DNA of 64,000 nucleotides, from the NCBI GenBank assembly GCA_963989385.1, contig OZ022513.1, positions 22,075,928 to 22,139,927 on the forward strand. The letters are read 5' to 3'. The notes under the pieces are model-generated. The model had not been told where the DNA came from. It did not search any database and saw only the letters and a list, made by a program, of their open reading frames with translations. Of this stretch, positions 1 to 12,452 are shown piece after piece. This stretch comes from Ctena decussata. Its lineage: Eukaryota > Mollusca > Bivalvia > Lucinida > Lucinidae. A program made the position numbers and the translations under genes. The number at the start of each line of letters is the position of its first letter. The stretch's first letter is position 1.

Positions 1-375
1 AAAATCCCAAGAATTATTTTCAAAACCCATTCTCATCTGTCTTCATTCCTACAAACTCCTAAAATAGAATGCCTTTCTTGCTTTAGTGACTCCTGTTTAA
101 GACAGTAGCCACTGAACAAAAAAAGGAGTTGATGCTCTATATTAGGAGTTTATAAAATATCAGAAATTCTTAATAAAATTACATTGCAGAACTCCTACTT
201 CATAATTCATAATGCCATAGGCTTTGCTCTGCAATTTGTGAGATATCATGAGGTAATAACTGAGATCTGATCAAATCAAGCAACACTTTCAAAAAAATTC
301 CTCCATGTCAAGTAAACCTGTATGAAACTTTAAACTGGTGATTTTATGCAAGACATACCATAGTGTGCGTAAGTA

Positions 376-407
376 TTGGGACACCTAAAATAGCTTAGGT
401 GTCCCAA
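376..407. repeat. 13-bp-stem hairpin, Tc1/mariner-end-like
   Basis: TTGGGACACCTAA (376-388) and its exact inverse TTAGGTGTCCCAA (395-407) around AATAGC. The preceding AAGTATTGGGACACC resembles Tc1-type terminal sequence. Confidence 0.5.
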
Positions 408-409
408 AA

Positions 410-1639
410 TTTAGGCCCATTACAGTTACCATAACAATATGCCCTGCTTGTTCTGTAATTTCTTAAAAGGCATCCAGTTTCATATTTCAAGAAATCCATG
501 TACTACACAAAAACTGCATATTGAAGTAAAAGATAAGCGAGATTCGAAATCTTATGAAAATCTGCTCTCAGAGGAGCAAAAAAGATTTTGATAAAACCAC
601 TGGGTTTTTTTCTCACTAGTTCTCAGCAAAATTTAATGACAGTAGTGTGTGTAGATCCAGTTACTTTGGGTCATTAATGGTCATAGTGCCCTTTTGTACT
701 TTATAAAGTATATGGAATGATTAAGCATACTGGCTGATTTGTAAGTGTCACTTGGGCCACTTGTTTGATACTGAAACAGCCATCAGTTATCAGACAAAAA
801 GGCCCCATAATGCCCCCTCTAAGCAAAACACTGGTCAAATTATTATTTAAAGCACCAATACAGCCACAGATCTTTTGTTCACAACTATGAAAGAAAAACA
901 TAGATTTGTGACAGCCTTTTCTGTTCAGACACAGACCCAGCATGGATGTGATTATAATATGTGATTGAGAAATATATCATTTAGTTTCAAGATCCAACTG
1001 ATCTATCATCATGTGAGCTTTTCTCTCTTTGTATGGGATATAGGGCTGTGCAAGAGTTTAATTCCATATATCATAGATAAATTTTAAACATATTTTATCA
1101 AAGCAATACATTTTTTTACACATAATCAACCTTGAAGTGTCCTAGTATTTGGGGTAAGTATAGCAGAATTTACAGGAGAAATTTATTTGTTTTGGCATAA
1201 TACTGACCAACATTTTGGGTATTATACATTGAGTATGTGGCTGGTCAGTTTGATGACTGGGGTTTCTTTAGGGTGGTTATGGTGTCCAAACATTTTGGGT
1301 TACATAGTGGAAATGGTGAGAGTTTGTAATGTCGAAACACATATATGCTATATATGATACATAAGGTTCCATATAAATTGAAAGCTAGGTATTCCATGCA
1401 GTGGCTGGAATAATTATGGCAACAAAAGAATTTACTCCAGAATTTCAGAGTTGCTATTTCTGTAAGTCCCCATGGTTGCTTTTATCTTAGTTTAATTTTG
1501 ATTTCTGTGTGTCTGAGATATTACACTTATATGAGCTAGGAATCTGCCAGACAAACCAAACAACTAAGTGTCTAATGAACCACAGTAGAATCAAGGATGA
1601 TTAGTTAACTGCAAACCATTTAACCTCCCCCCACACATC
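410..1639. other. No gene seen
   Basis: AT-rich single-copy-looking DNA. A frame at 701-943 lacks any domain signature. Nothing else supported; the same holds for 1916-3060 apart from two GTAAATAGGGCTCAA words near 2216 and 2267. Confidence 0.5.
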
Positions 1640-1915
1640 CCCTAGTATTTTTCATTGCAGTCAGTTCCAAGGCAGCACTTCTGTGTTTGTACTTCTTGGT
1701 TGTTTGTTGCTATGTCTGTTATGGATATATGTTTGTGATGTTAATACTAGCCCTGTGACCACGTACATGGGAAATGGCTATTTACCTGGCTGTCGCTGGT
1801 GATGTATTTGGTGGTTTCTTATTTTGTGTTATCTTTTCCCACATGATGTCTTGGGTGGGATCTGGGATTGAATTGTGTCAGTTCCTGAGAATTTTCCCTA
1901 CTTCCTTAAAATATG
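1640..1915. repeat. Dispersed repeat ending GGGATTGAATTGTGTCAGTTC, copy 1
   Basis: Starts TTCCAAGGCAGCACTTCTGT, ends GGGATTGAATTGTGTCAGTT. Relatives at 20.46, 30.84, 48.36 and 63.70 kb. Confidence 0.55.
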
Positions 1916-3059
1916 TCAAAGGAAGAAAATTGTGTCTTGAGTGGTTATACTAGTGTCCAAATATTTATATTTAAATGGTTATGGTGATTCCAATACATGG
2001 GGCAAAAGTATCAAATGGACAATGGGACAGGAGACAGGATCATTAAGATCTATTGTGCTTGGAGTGTCCAAGGGCTGAGACTACATGTGGTAATAATGTT
2101 TTGGATAACTTGTAGTTTACTGTTTCATTACATTGGGTAAATGTGGTAATGGAGTACTTGTTATAGTGATAACTAGACTATGATATTAAGGTGTCCTTTT
2201 CCTTGTGTTAAGTGTGGTAAATAGGGCTCAAGATAGTGGGGGGAAATTTTGGGATGGTGATTGCCTTAAATAGGGCTCAAATTAGGTTGAAAATATTGTG
2301 GGTTGTACATAGTGGTATGTTGAAAGCATGGTATAATTACAATATGGTCTGAAAAACAATGAAGGTTCATATCTTGTCTGTATATCTCTGTAGTCTGATC
2401 AGAGTCTTGACTGTTTGTTATACAGGTTCCACAAGGAAGACTAATCAGACTGCATAATGCAGCTGCTCAGACAGTTCAAAGTCTAACCTGTTGCACATGC
2501 TACATAAAAGTCTGTTCCTAGTGGCAAAAGGAAAATAAATATACGGAAGGTGAGACACTCCAACATATCTGAACTGATAGCTATGGTAATCCAATAGGCA
2601 AATTAAAACTAAACAAAAGTCCTAAATTCTAAAAAATGGAGGCCCACAATACAGCAGAATTGCATGAATATTTACAACAGGAACTTGAACTGAATTAACT
2701 TCTAACAGAGTAGTTTCAGCTACCTGTACCACAAAGTGTATCACATGGCATTACATAAACAAAAAGCAATTTAACTAACAACGAATTAAAGGTGACATGA
2801 CGGGAAATGAGCCATTACATACTTGGTTGCTACGTTATTACCTTTTAAATTCAAGAAAAAATTTGGTTTAAACAATATTTATTTCAACTCATTTACACAC
2901 ATAGCACATACAATAAATAACTGGAAAACAGGATCTGATAACAAGCGTTAACCACTTATACAATCATCTCCTGTACAATAAATAGCAATGGTGAATGGCA
3001 ATTCAAGAAATAAGCTTGACTAACAGTACGTGTAATTAAAGTATGGATCTAATTAAACT

Positions 3060-3060
<1 letters not shown>

Positions 3061-3101
<41 letters not shown>
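3061..3101. repeat. (AG)n microsatellite
   Basis: About 20 AG units followed by AAGAGGGAG. Confidence 0.95.
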
Positions 3102-3104
<3 letters not shown>

Positions 3105-3267
3105 GGAGCAGAAGGATCTCATCATGGACAAAGTCCGAACGTTCATACGAATTCAGGTTAGGTCATTATCATGTGGGATAGATAAACAAACTCCTTGAGG
3201 TAGGCAGTGTTCATAAATTTGCATTTGTATTACTCAGCGATATACGGTTTATAATATGTTGAAACGT

Positions 3268-3640
3268 CTAGGCTGTAAATCTTCTAGTTTTTTCTATATA
3301 TTTATGTACTGCTTTAAAGATTTCAGCATTCCGATCATTACATACCCCATTTATGCCAAATAGAAGGATGTCGGACCTAATGGGTGTGTTTGCGGGTACA
3401 ATCTGTCGTACTATCGTTATCATGTCCGTACGCACTAAGTGGTAATTTGGACAAGTAAGAAGATAGTGACTGTTGGTTTCAGTCATACCACATGTACAGT
3501 GTGGGGAGGGCACCAGGTTTCTCGAAAATAAATGCTCATTCAGAGAACTACATTCTGTTCTTAGTCGAGTGTGGAGAATCTGGAGTTGTCTGCTTCCTGT
3601 ATTGTAATAAGCAGGTATTTTTGGAGTTTGAAGAAAAAAT
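3268..3640 (-). pseudogene. LINE ORF2 C-terminal remnant
   Basis: Minus-strand frame with the C-terminal signature of non-LTR retrotransposons: YYNTGSRQLQILHTRLR, CSSLNEHLF, VPSPHCTCG, and ETNSHYLLTCPNY, a CCHC-like knuckle. The frame meets a stop upstream near 3.65 kb, so it is a 5'-truncated dead copy. A (AG)n tract lies downstream of its 3' end. Confidence 0.75.
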
Positions 3641-3890
3641 TTCGCCTGCTAGTGACTTATCACGCAGCCTCTTCTCATTTGTTTGACCCGTATACTACGT
3701 AAAACAGACCCCGATATTACGCTTAATGCCGTCAAAATGCCGATCTGACGTTATCAACAAAAGCACATTGACAGGCACCATGTTTTGATCATGTGACCGA
3801 AAGTAGTTCCCGTAATGGCTGGTATATGGATCTGAAATTTGGGGTGTTTTTAAAACTAACTTAAAAGCTTGTAAAAGGGACGAATCTTTC

Positions 3891-5015
3891 TTGTTTCCAT
3901 CTATATACAAAAATAGTATGACTGACAAATCGCAAGTGAGTTTCTTAAAATATATCTTAGGAGTGAATAAGTATTCTTCAAATTTAGCTGTATTGTCAGA
4001 AACTGGTCGACTGCCAATGTACTTCTCAGTTATTATTTCTATTGTGAAATATTTACACAGATTAGAAAATGCTCCTGATGGATTACTTAAGGACTCTTAT
4101 ATTTCGTCAAAGCATATGCATAAGGAAGGTTTGCAGTCGTGGTACACTTCCGCAACGTACATTCTTCAGTTGTTAGGGTTGAAAATTTCGTCTTGCACAA
4201 ATCTTACTATAAACCACTTGAAAAATATTGTAAAAAGCAAATTAATAAAACGATACACATCTTACTGGAATCAAGAGCGGGATAAACATATGCTTTCGGG
4301 TAAACTTGACACATATTTTAATATAAAACAATCTTTTTGCATGGAGCCTTATTTATCTTTATCAAATTTTCACCACAGGCGAGCAATTTGTAAGATTCGC
4401 ATTAGTGCTCATAATCTTATGATTGAATTTGGAAGGTATCATAAACCAAAACCCTTACCAAGAGAAGAACGATTATGCCGAAATTGCAGTTTAAATGAAG
4501 TTGAAAATGAGATACATTTTTTAACACAGTGCTCCAAATATGAAACAGAAAGAACAGAATTCTATAAAACTATATGTTTAAATAACCCAAACTTTCATTT
4601 GCTAAATGATATGAATAAAGTTCAGTGGTTACTATCACAGGAAAACGAAGATGTTTTAAGTGAGTTAGCTTATTATATTGTAAATTGTCTAGATAAAAGG
4701 AATATCAACCATATATTGAAATAGAATGAGTAAATAATTCCGAAACATGAATATAAATTAAATGATTAATTTTTTTAACGAACCATCTACATTCCTTGAG
4801 CATTGATGCACGCAAAGTCGTATAGATATGATCAACTAATTGTTTTGTAATGTTTGTTATATGTAGTCAATATATGTGTGTTTGTGTGTGCGTATTTTTG
4901 TGTTGGTGTTTATTTTTGCAAATCATATGTGTACTTTTTGTAACTACCCGAAAGGGTCCTTGATTTGGAAATAAAATATATTCTATTCTATTCTATTCTA
5001 TTCTATTCTATTCTA
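3891..5015 (+). mobile_element. 5'-truncated LINE with 277-codon ORF2 end and (TTCTA)n tail
   Basis: Open frame 3891-4724 encodes the region downstream of the reverse transcriptase in LINE ORF2 proteins, including CKIRISAHNLMIEFGRY and the cysteine/histidine knuckle LCRNC...EIHFLTQC. About 250 bp of 3' UTR follows, then AATAAAATA and seven TTCTA units (4981-5015), the simple-repeat 3' end expected for this kind of element. The remaining frame is intact, so the insertion is fairly young. It differs in sequence from the minus-strand remnant just to the left. Confidence 0.8.
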
Positions 5016-5272
5016 TATGTTCCGTATTATCTCCGAGTCTATATCGAAGATATCGGCGAGGATGTCCGATTGACCTAATAAGTAATCATATCTATTGATT
5101 ATTGGCCAACATGGGACCAGTTTATCGCGAAAGGTAGCCGAGGTGGACTGAATGGGCAAAATCTGAGGCGTACTTCTTGCTTGATCATCGCAATAGCATT
5201 GAAATGCAAGCGTTTTCTCGATCGAGCGCCTATGGGGAGCACGACAAACGAACTAACAACCTCAGTCTATAG

Positions 5273-5395
5273 TCGTGCGTTCCGCATGACGACGCTTCGC
5301 GTCGTCGGGAACGCACGTATTAAACTCGTTTGTGAAAACGATAAGATGCTCGGCAAGCCTCGCATCTTATCATTTTCCCCAACTCGTTTAATAAA
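5273..5395. repeat. Two adjacent hairpins
   Basis: First: CGTGCGTTCC...GACGACGCTTCGCGTCGTC...GGAACGCACG (5274-5316). Second: CGTTTGTGAAAACGATAAGATGC and its inverse GCATCTTATCATTTTC...AACTCGTTT (5327-5392). Confidence 0.7.
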
Positions 5396-5539
5396 TTCAA
5401 TAATACATGAGCACTCATATAAGATTCTCTATTTTGTTCACGTTTCATGTTGCGGCGCATGTTTCGTTGGACTATTTTTGCACAGTGGACTCTCCTAGTC
5501 TTACAAATTAGATGGGTCGATTTGTCATTTAAGGGTATT

Positions 5540-5700
5540 TAGATCTAAAATAACAGGGTTCTGATAAGGTCTATTTGGACTACACTTTGTATAACACTTT
5601 AGGTTACCCGCAAACAAAGGGACCCACAAAATTCACTTTGAAATATCAGTAGTTTAAAATGAACTTCGACTTTGAGACAGCGAGAGTTGACTGTAGCTTA
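5540..5700. repeat. GTCAACTCTCGATATC repeat, diverged copy
   Basis: AATTCACTTTGAAATATCAG, then TGAACTTCGACTTTGAGAC and AGAGTTGAC. Best-preserved relatives are at 14.78 and 15.10 kb. Confidence 0.5.
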
Positions 5701-6102
5701 AGTATTCATTAAGATAGCCCAAACAAGAAGCTGGTAAAATTACCACGTGCAAATCATTTAGATTCCATCGCTAGACGGGAAACCAGAAGAGGACACCTGT
5801 ATATTAAGGAGCGATTTATCGTTTTTTATCAGAAAGGTTGTTTATACTTTTTGCCATTTGTTTTCCTCAATAAACATGTACGCTAATATACGCGTACCAA
5901 CCAACATTTTGTCACCAAACGTGAAGGTTGAAGCGCTTTTCATGCTGGTTTGCGTTATAGGTCTTTGCCACTGCCTTGACTAAAGAGACTTTAGCCCACT
6001 GGGATACCGGGGCTCCTAGCTTGATCTACGCATAATATAAGACGATTAGGTCCCAAAGTGCACTGTCCTGTTTTCTTCATTGTCATTCTCTAAGCAGATG
6101 TG

Positions 6103-6325
6103 ACCTGTTTATGTGAATGGGCACACTTTCAGGGGAAGCAACCGTGCCATTTTCATTTTTACCTCCCTTTTCATTTGGTGTCAACTCTTAAAGGAGGGAA
6201 TTTGCTCCCTAGGAGCAAATTCTTTCCTTTCAGAGCTGACCTCATTATAGAAGGTCTTTATCGTCCAGGGAGGCAAACAGGAATGTGCAAAACTTGTTCC
6301 CCTTTGCAAAAATTGGCGGAAAACA
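6103..6325 (+). repeat. Dispersed repeat GGAGCAAATTC, copy 1
   Basis: Contains ACACTTTCAGGGGAAGCAAC, GAATTTGCTCCCTAGGAGCA (hairpin) and GAGGCAAACAGGAA. Confidence 0.65.
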
Positions 6326-6865
6326 TTGAACTATATCCAGACACCTTAAGAGATACAACAGTTCTTCCAGGAATACAATCTGTAGAGCCTTGTCGCGCAA
6401 AACGTACTTTACGTACAACGTTTTTGCGAAACAGCGAAGACTTAACGGCAGTCTAGCTACAGCCTTCATTTTTATGTCTGGATTCTTTAGGGCCCATGCA
6501 TGGTGTTTGCAAGCAGCAAAGGCTCAGGTCAGTATGCACTGACGCGCAGGCTAATCTGAATCTTAGCTGGTCGCGTGTGCATTAAGCAGCATTTCACTTG
6601 TCACGTATTAATTTTATCTTTATGTGCTGTAGTACATGAACCTACTTCATTGTTTTTACTTTTTCAGTCTTGAAATGGGACAAATGCACTTTTTCTGCAA
6701 GCAGATGTAAGATACTCCTAGATAGCTCCAAGAGAAGCAGTCTGATCTGGATCTTCGCTGATTGCATAAAAAATCTTTCATTTACCGATCTACATACTGA
6801 GACGTTTTACCGTTATGAACCATTCCTATTTGGACAATGTCAGCTTGTCTTATCAAAGATTGAAA

Positions 6866-6922
6866 GATAGAATGGAACAGGGCAGACTCTGATCAGACTC
6901 TGCCCTGTTTGCATTCTATCTC
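6866..6922. repeat. 57-bp hairpin
   Basis: AGATAGAATG..ACAGGGCAGA pairs with TCTGCCCTGT...CATTCTATCT around CTCTGATCAGAC; shares the CTGATCAGA word with the GAGCC MITEs. Confidence 0.7.
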
Positions 6923-7189
6923 CTAAGAGAAGTCTGCACTTGCTCTCTGTTGTTTGCTTGGGAAGATATATGCCGATACGTTCAGTGTCCCGGTTACATG
7001 TAATATATCTTCTGATAGGAATTCTCTGAAAACTTTTTTTTTGTTTTCATGGTTGTGGTATTTCCCGACTTTGTAGGCTGAAATTGCGAACAGTGTAGAT
7101 ACTGATCAGAGTCAGCCTGATATAGATATGCGCTGTTTGTACAGTAATTTCTGTCCTTTTCTCTGGTAAATCGTTGTACTTCCATGTTT

Positions 7190-7241
7190 CCCCCCCCCAC
7201 CCCCCCACCCCCCAACCCCCCCCCCCCCCCCCCCCCCCCCC
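7190..7241. repeat. C-rich homopolymer tract (G-quadruplex potential on the minus strand)
   Basis: Runs of 9, 7, 7 and more than 20 C separated by A or AA. Confidence 0.9.
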
Positions 7242-7415
7242 GCCATTTTGATACAGGGATACAACTTCTGAGACTTCCTGTCTGCTTCCTTGGGCAATGA
7301 AGCCCTTTCCAAAAAATGATCAACTCTAAATGGAAAGAATTTGCTCTCTGAGGCGCAAATGCTTTCCTTTAAGATTTGACCCATATTTAGAAAGGAGGTA
7401 CATGTAAAAGAAAAA
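7240..7415 (-). repeat. Dispersed repeat GGAGCAAATTC, copy 2
   Basis: Inverse copy with CTTCCTGTCTGCTTCCTTGG and AAGAATTTGCTCTCTGAGG. Abuts the C/G homopolymer tract. Confidence 0.6.
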
Positions 7416-8023
7416 GTAAAAAATGGTGGTGTTGATTTCTCTAAATGTGTACAGATTTACCTTATGTAGCCGTGACCCAGACAGGTGAAACATTTAAAGA
7501 TATGACACAGCTCTTCCAGGAATATAATCTTTATTATCTTCTGTGTGCCTTTATGTTTTATGTATTGGAACAAATAAACTCTTTAACCTACTTATATCTG
7601 TAAAACAATCCCGTAGAACATACGGTAAAGGAGATAGCAACTGGCTACCAGACCCTTAACCGTTACAAGTATAGCATCACAAAAAGCTTGGTCTACGCTT
7701 ACCAATCCATTTATAGTTGATGCTTATCAAATAAACCATTGCAACCACAAAATTCTAAAATAAAACTTGTTTATATATCAAAAGCTGACCTACAATCTTC
7801 ATTGGTGGATTTCAAGTACGGGTGTGAGTGGTAGATATCATACCATTCCATAGTTGAAAGACATTTTAAAAGACCATAAAATCACAAGTCGTTCATTTAT
7901 TTGTAGCTTGTGATACATTCTGCTACCCTGTGATACCATATTGTGCAGTATTTCACGACATCTATGCGAATAGCGCTCACGACATATATCCGATCAGCTT
8001 ATGGCCGCTTACGACTCCTATGC

Positions 8024-10321
8024 AACAAGAGGGCCATGAGGCCCTGAATTGCTCACCAAAGCAATTGGCCAAGTGGCTGTTTTTTATGTTTGAAATTGTC
8101 AAAATATGCGTCTTGGATCAAAATCAAAGAATGACCATGGCCTCTTATACTCATAAATCTTCATCTACTCATTAAGAGACCGTGTATACCATTTTAGGCC
8201 AAAATCTTCAAAACTTTCCATGAAACCTTTTGTTCTAGCATTTTCCCATATTTGACCATGCCGCGAAAAAGGTCAATGTAAACCAAAGGTCATTATTTGA
8301 ACAGTCTTGATAGTACTCCAGTACTCCATGCGATTTATCAAGTTTCAAGGCCATAGGTGTATTGGTTCTTGAGAAGAAAAATATCAAAGGTTTATACCAT
8401 AAAGGGTATGGCGGCCATGTTCGTCATGTGAACTGGACAGTTTGAACAATTTTCGTTCCCTCAACCCCTGGAGACTCTATATGAAATTTGGTTACAATTT
8501 GGCTTTTGAGGAAACTTTCGAAAATGTCAAAATATGAGAGATCTGGGTCAAAAGTCAAAGAATGACCTTGACCGATTGTACTCATACTTCTTCATGACCT
8601 CATGAAGACGACTATATATACCAATATTTAGGCCAAAATCTTCAAAACTTCCCTTAAAATCTTATGTTTTAGCATTTTCCCATATTTGACCTTGCCGTAA
8701 AAAAGGTCAAGGTCGATCCAAGGTCATCGTTTGAACAATCTTGGAAGAACTTGAGTATCCGATGCTACTTACCAAGTTTTAAGGCCATCGGTCAATTGGT
8801 TCTTAAGAAAGAAATTCTTTAAAGGATTTTACCATATATTGGCATGATGGCCATGTTGGTTATGTGATCTGGACCATTTGAACAGATTTTCATCCCTCAA
8901 GCCCTGGAGGCTTACATATGAAAATTAGTTACAATTGGCACTGTGGCTTTATAGATGATGTTTGAAAACGTCAAAATATGAGAGACCTGGGTCAAAAGTT
9001 AAAAAAAAAATGACCTTGACCTTTTGTACTCAAAGGTCTTCACGTACTCATTAAAATGACTGTAAATGCCAATTTTAAGGCCAAAATCTTCAAAACTTAC
9101 CATGCAACCTTATGTTCTAGCATTTTCCCATATTTGACCTTGTCATACATACCAAGATTCAAGGTCATTGGCTATTGGTTTTGTAGAAGAAGACTTGAAG
9201 CTTTTTACCATAAATGGGTGTGGCGACCATGTTGGTCATGTGACATTGAAAGCGTGAAGAAATTTTTGTTACCTCAACCCATGGAGACTAAATATGAAAT
9301 TTGGCTATGATTGGTCCAGTGGCTTTTGAGAAGATGTTTGAATTGTCGAAATATGAGAGATCTGGGTCAAAGGTCAAAGTATGACCTTAACCTCTTGTAG
9401 TCATAAGTCTACATGACCTCATTAAGACGTCTGAATATACCAATTTTTTAGGCAAAAATCTTCAAAACTTACCATGAAATCTTATGTTCTAGCATTTTCC
9501 CATATTTTACCTTGCCATAAAAAAGTCAAGGTCAACCCAAGGTCATCATTTGAACATCCTTCGTAGTGCCCGAGTACCTTAAGCTACATACCAAGTTTCA
9601 AGGCCATCGGTCTATTGGTTCTGGAGAAGAAGATTTTTGAAGCTTTTTTTACTATATTTGAGCGTAACGGCCATGTTGGTCATGTGACCTGGTAAGTTTG
9701 AACAAATGTTTGTTCCATAAATCCCTGGAGACTCTATATGAAATTTGGTTACAATTAGCCCAGTGGCTTTTGAGGAGATGTTTGAAATTGTTGAACTATG
9801 GGAGACATGGATCAAAGGTCAAAGAATGACCTTGACTTCTCGTAATTATAAATCTTCATTAACTGATAAAGATGACTGTATATACCAATTTTTAGCCCAA
9901 AATCGTCAACAGTTTCCAAGATGTCTTATGTTCGAGCATTTTCCACATAAAAGCACAAGGAAGCAAATTTACCGTAAACAAGGTTACGGTCAACCTAAGG
10001 TCTTTATTTGAACAATCTTGGTAGTACTCGCTTACCCGATGCATCGTAACAAGTTTCAAGGCTATCGGCCCATTGGTTTTGAAGAAGGAGATTTTTTAGG
10101 GGTTTTACCATATATGGGCTTGGCAGCCATGTTGGTCATGTGACGAGAACCGTTTAAACAAGGTTTCGTTCCTAAGTCCCCTGGAGGCTATATATGAGAT
10201 TTTGTTACAATCGGCCCAGCGGTTTCAGAGGAGAAGTCGTTTGAAATTGATGGACGGACGGACGACGAAGCCTGCCTATCCTATAAGCTCCCCCGGAATC
10301 TCTGGCTCAGGTGAGCTAAAA
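8024..10321 (+). mobile_element. Mobile tandem array of ~450-bp units, copy 1
   Basis: Starts AACAAGAGGGCCATGAGGCC and ends GGCTCAGGTGAGCTAAAA. In between are about five diverged units, each containing GAAATTTGGTTACAATTGGC, a GGTCAAAG...TGACCTTGAC block, CCAATTTTAGGCCAAAATC and CCATGTTGGTCATGTGA. Unit spacing 370-460 bp. No protein coding; frames seen here are by-products of the repeats. GGGTCAAAGGTCA (9364-9376) is an exact DR1 spacing. Confidence 0.8.
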
Positions 10322-11237
10322 TACGCATTATGGGCACCGGCAACCAGTTCCTTCAGGGAACCGCTTGAGCTCTAGATCCCCGTCTCGCAAAATGTACTTT
10401 ACGTTTAATGTATTAGTGAACCGCGAAATTCAAAAAGGTGCAGAAAAGCTCGGGTCTATTATTGTCACATGGTGCTCTTTGAATAGTTAATGATGCTGAT
10501 GAGGTTGAGAATGTTGCTTTATTGAAATGTAGAAATCAGTTTTGTTTGATATTATGGACGTTGTAAAGAAATATATATTTTTGTTTTGGTCTGTGGAGCC
10601 AAATCAATGACTGGTGATTTTTAGCAAATCTTCCGGGCTTTTCTCAAGTTTTCTGCGGTATAGCTCGTAGTTGCTGGCTATCAACATCCTGTAGGCACTG
10701 TGCTGGAAAGTGCAGGGTAAGGTGGTGTTTCTCCTGTTTTATCTTACTGATCAACATTTTAGTTTGAAATTAGAGCAAATCTGGATAGTGAAGTAACAGA
10801 GTATAAACAGAGACACACTGTCACAGGTAGTAGGGTTCACTATAGAAGTCTATGGGAGAAACAATTAGTTCACGCTGGCCATATATGCGAACAGTTGCAT
10901 TAAGGTCAAGCTGCATTGTGGGTAACTAATGGCTGTACTTCCGTTTGTCAAAAGAATATACTAGATAATCTACGCCCATGGGTGTAGACAAAAATGCGAG
11001 GTAGTCCCGAAGCTTTTAATACGGAAAATAACTGCGATGCATAAAACCGTTGTTTGATATTTTTTATACCAATGAATTCAAATGCGTAATAAAACCAAGT
11101 TTTTATTATGCAAAATGCGTAATAAAAGCAAGTTTTTTTTATGCAATTCTGTCATTTTCCAGAATAAAAACTACGGGATAGTAATAGTTTTTAATGTGGA
11201 ACCGACTGAATTATCTTAAAACCTTGCTTTAATAACT

Positions 11238-11473
11238 GAGCCGCGACACGAGAAAACAAACAAAGTGGTAGTGCGCCCAGCGCAGACTCAGATCAGTCTG
11301 GGCATTCGCCTAGTCTGATCAGAATCTTTGCTTTGCGCTTAAAAGGTAGCTAAGGGTCTAAGCTAGCTCAATGCGCACAGCAAAGACTCTGATCAGACTG
11401 GGCGGATGCCCAGGCTGATCTGAGTCTGCGCTTGGCGCACAACCCCATTGTTGGTTTTCTCATGTCGTGACTC
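11238..11473. mobile_element. GAGCC palindromic MITE, copy 1
   Basis: 236 bp, almost a perfect fold-back. Ends are GAGCCGCGACACGAGAAAAC and its inverse, with shared inner blocks GCGCAGACTCAGATCAG and TCTGATCAGA. Flanked by aact/aatt. Confidence 0.85.
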
Positions 11474-11939
11474 AATTATCTTTATGCAATCAACAGCCAA
11501 TAAAAAATCGAATGGCGAATTAAACAAGGTTTTTACACGATGCAATCATTTTCCATCTTATAAAGTTACAGTACTATCGTGTACGTTTTACGGTAAATAG
11601 CCCGGCAGCCAGTTGCCGGGTCCTTTGCGGAAGAATATACGGACTTTGTTTTAAAGTGTAGGAGTCTGTAGTTCTGCCCCAATTTAGGGTGTTTATGGTT
11701 TGCGAGCACTGGCGATAACAGGTTTGACAGTGCTGAAAAAGTTCACCTTTTTCGCAATATCGACCAATCATTATCAATGTCTGACATGATCTCAATGGTT
11801 CTTTGGCAGAGTGACGTCATGGAATCTCACATTAGCGAAAATCCTACATAATTCATGTCGATGTTTGCATACTGTGTTCGCATGTGCTTTAAGATCTTTT
11901 TTTTGTTCTTCATGACCAAGCTCTTATTAACTTTAAGGT

Positions 11940-12190
11940 GATAGAGTATCATTCCCTGTTTATTCCGCAGTTTTACAAAGGAGAACAACTTTTGTGATTT
12001 CCTGTTAGCTTCCCATGTTAGAAAAGCCCTTTTAGGATAGGATCTTATCTTAAAAGAAAAAAAAATGCTCCCCGAGGAGCAAGAATTGATTCCCATCGAG
12101 GGGTGGCAGGGGGTAGGGGGGGGGGGGGAGGGGTGACAAAAATGAATATTGTACAGCTTGCTCCCCTGAAAGTGTAGTCATTCACCATAC
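11940..12190 (-). repeat. Dispersed repeat GGAGCAAATTC, copy 3
   Basis: Inverse copy: GATTTCCTGTTAGCTTCCCA, GCTCCCCGAGGAGC, a G-rich tract at 12099-12134, then CTCCCCTGAAAGTGTAGTCA. Confidence 0.6.
12099..12134. repeat. G-rich tract (G-quadruplex potential on the plus strand)
   Basis: GGGGTGGCAGGGGGTA then about 14 G, A, GGGG. Confidence 0.85.
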
Positions 12191-12452
12191 GTGGTTGAGT
12201 ATAGTCAACCTTTTATTGCATCAAACGCATCTAACAAGAACACAACGTAAGCTGAAATATTTTAATTCATCATATCATCAGATTTTTCTAGTTTAATTTG
12301 TTTATAGAAATATCAAAGACGAACAGAAATGGTTACTGGGTGCCTGGTTTCATTGTTTTAGTTTTAGTTGCTCATAGAATTATCGAAGACACACAGAAAT
12401 TGTTACTTGGTTACTGGGGTTCCTGGTTTCAAGGTTGATAGCAAAATTCATT
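12191..12452. other. 3' flank of the LRR gene
   Basis: Contains a short direct duplication: ATAGAAATATC.AAGAC.AACAGAAATGGTTACT-like segments at 12304 and 12374. A likely 3' UTR region, but no clear AATAAA was found on the minus strand. Confidence 0.35.

Noticed and set aside
7112..7384. Glycine-rich protein frame
   Set aside because: The glycines come from translating the C/G homopolymer tract.
9056..10011. Reading frames inside the ~450-bp-unit array
   Set aside because: Similar frames arise by chance in each unit and are broken in others; no consistent protein across copies.
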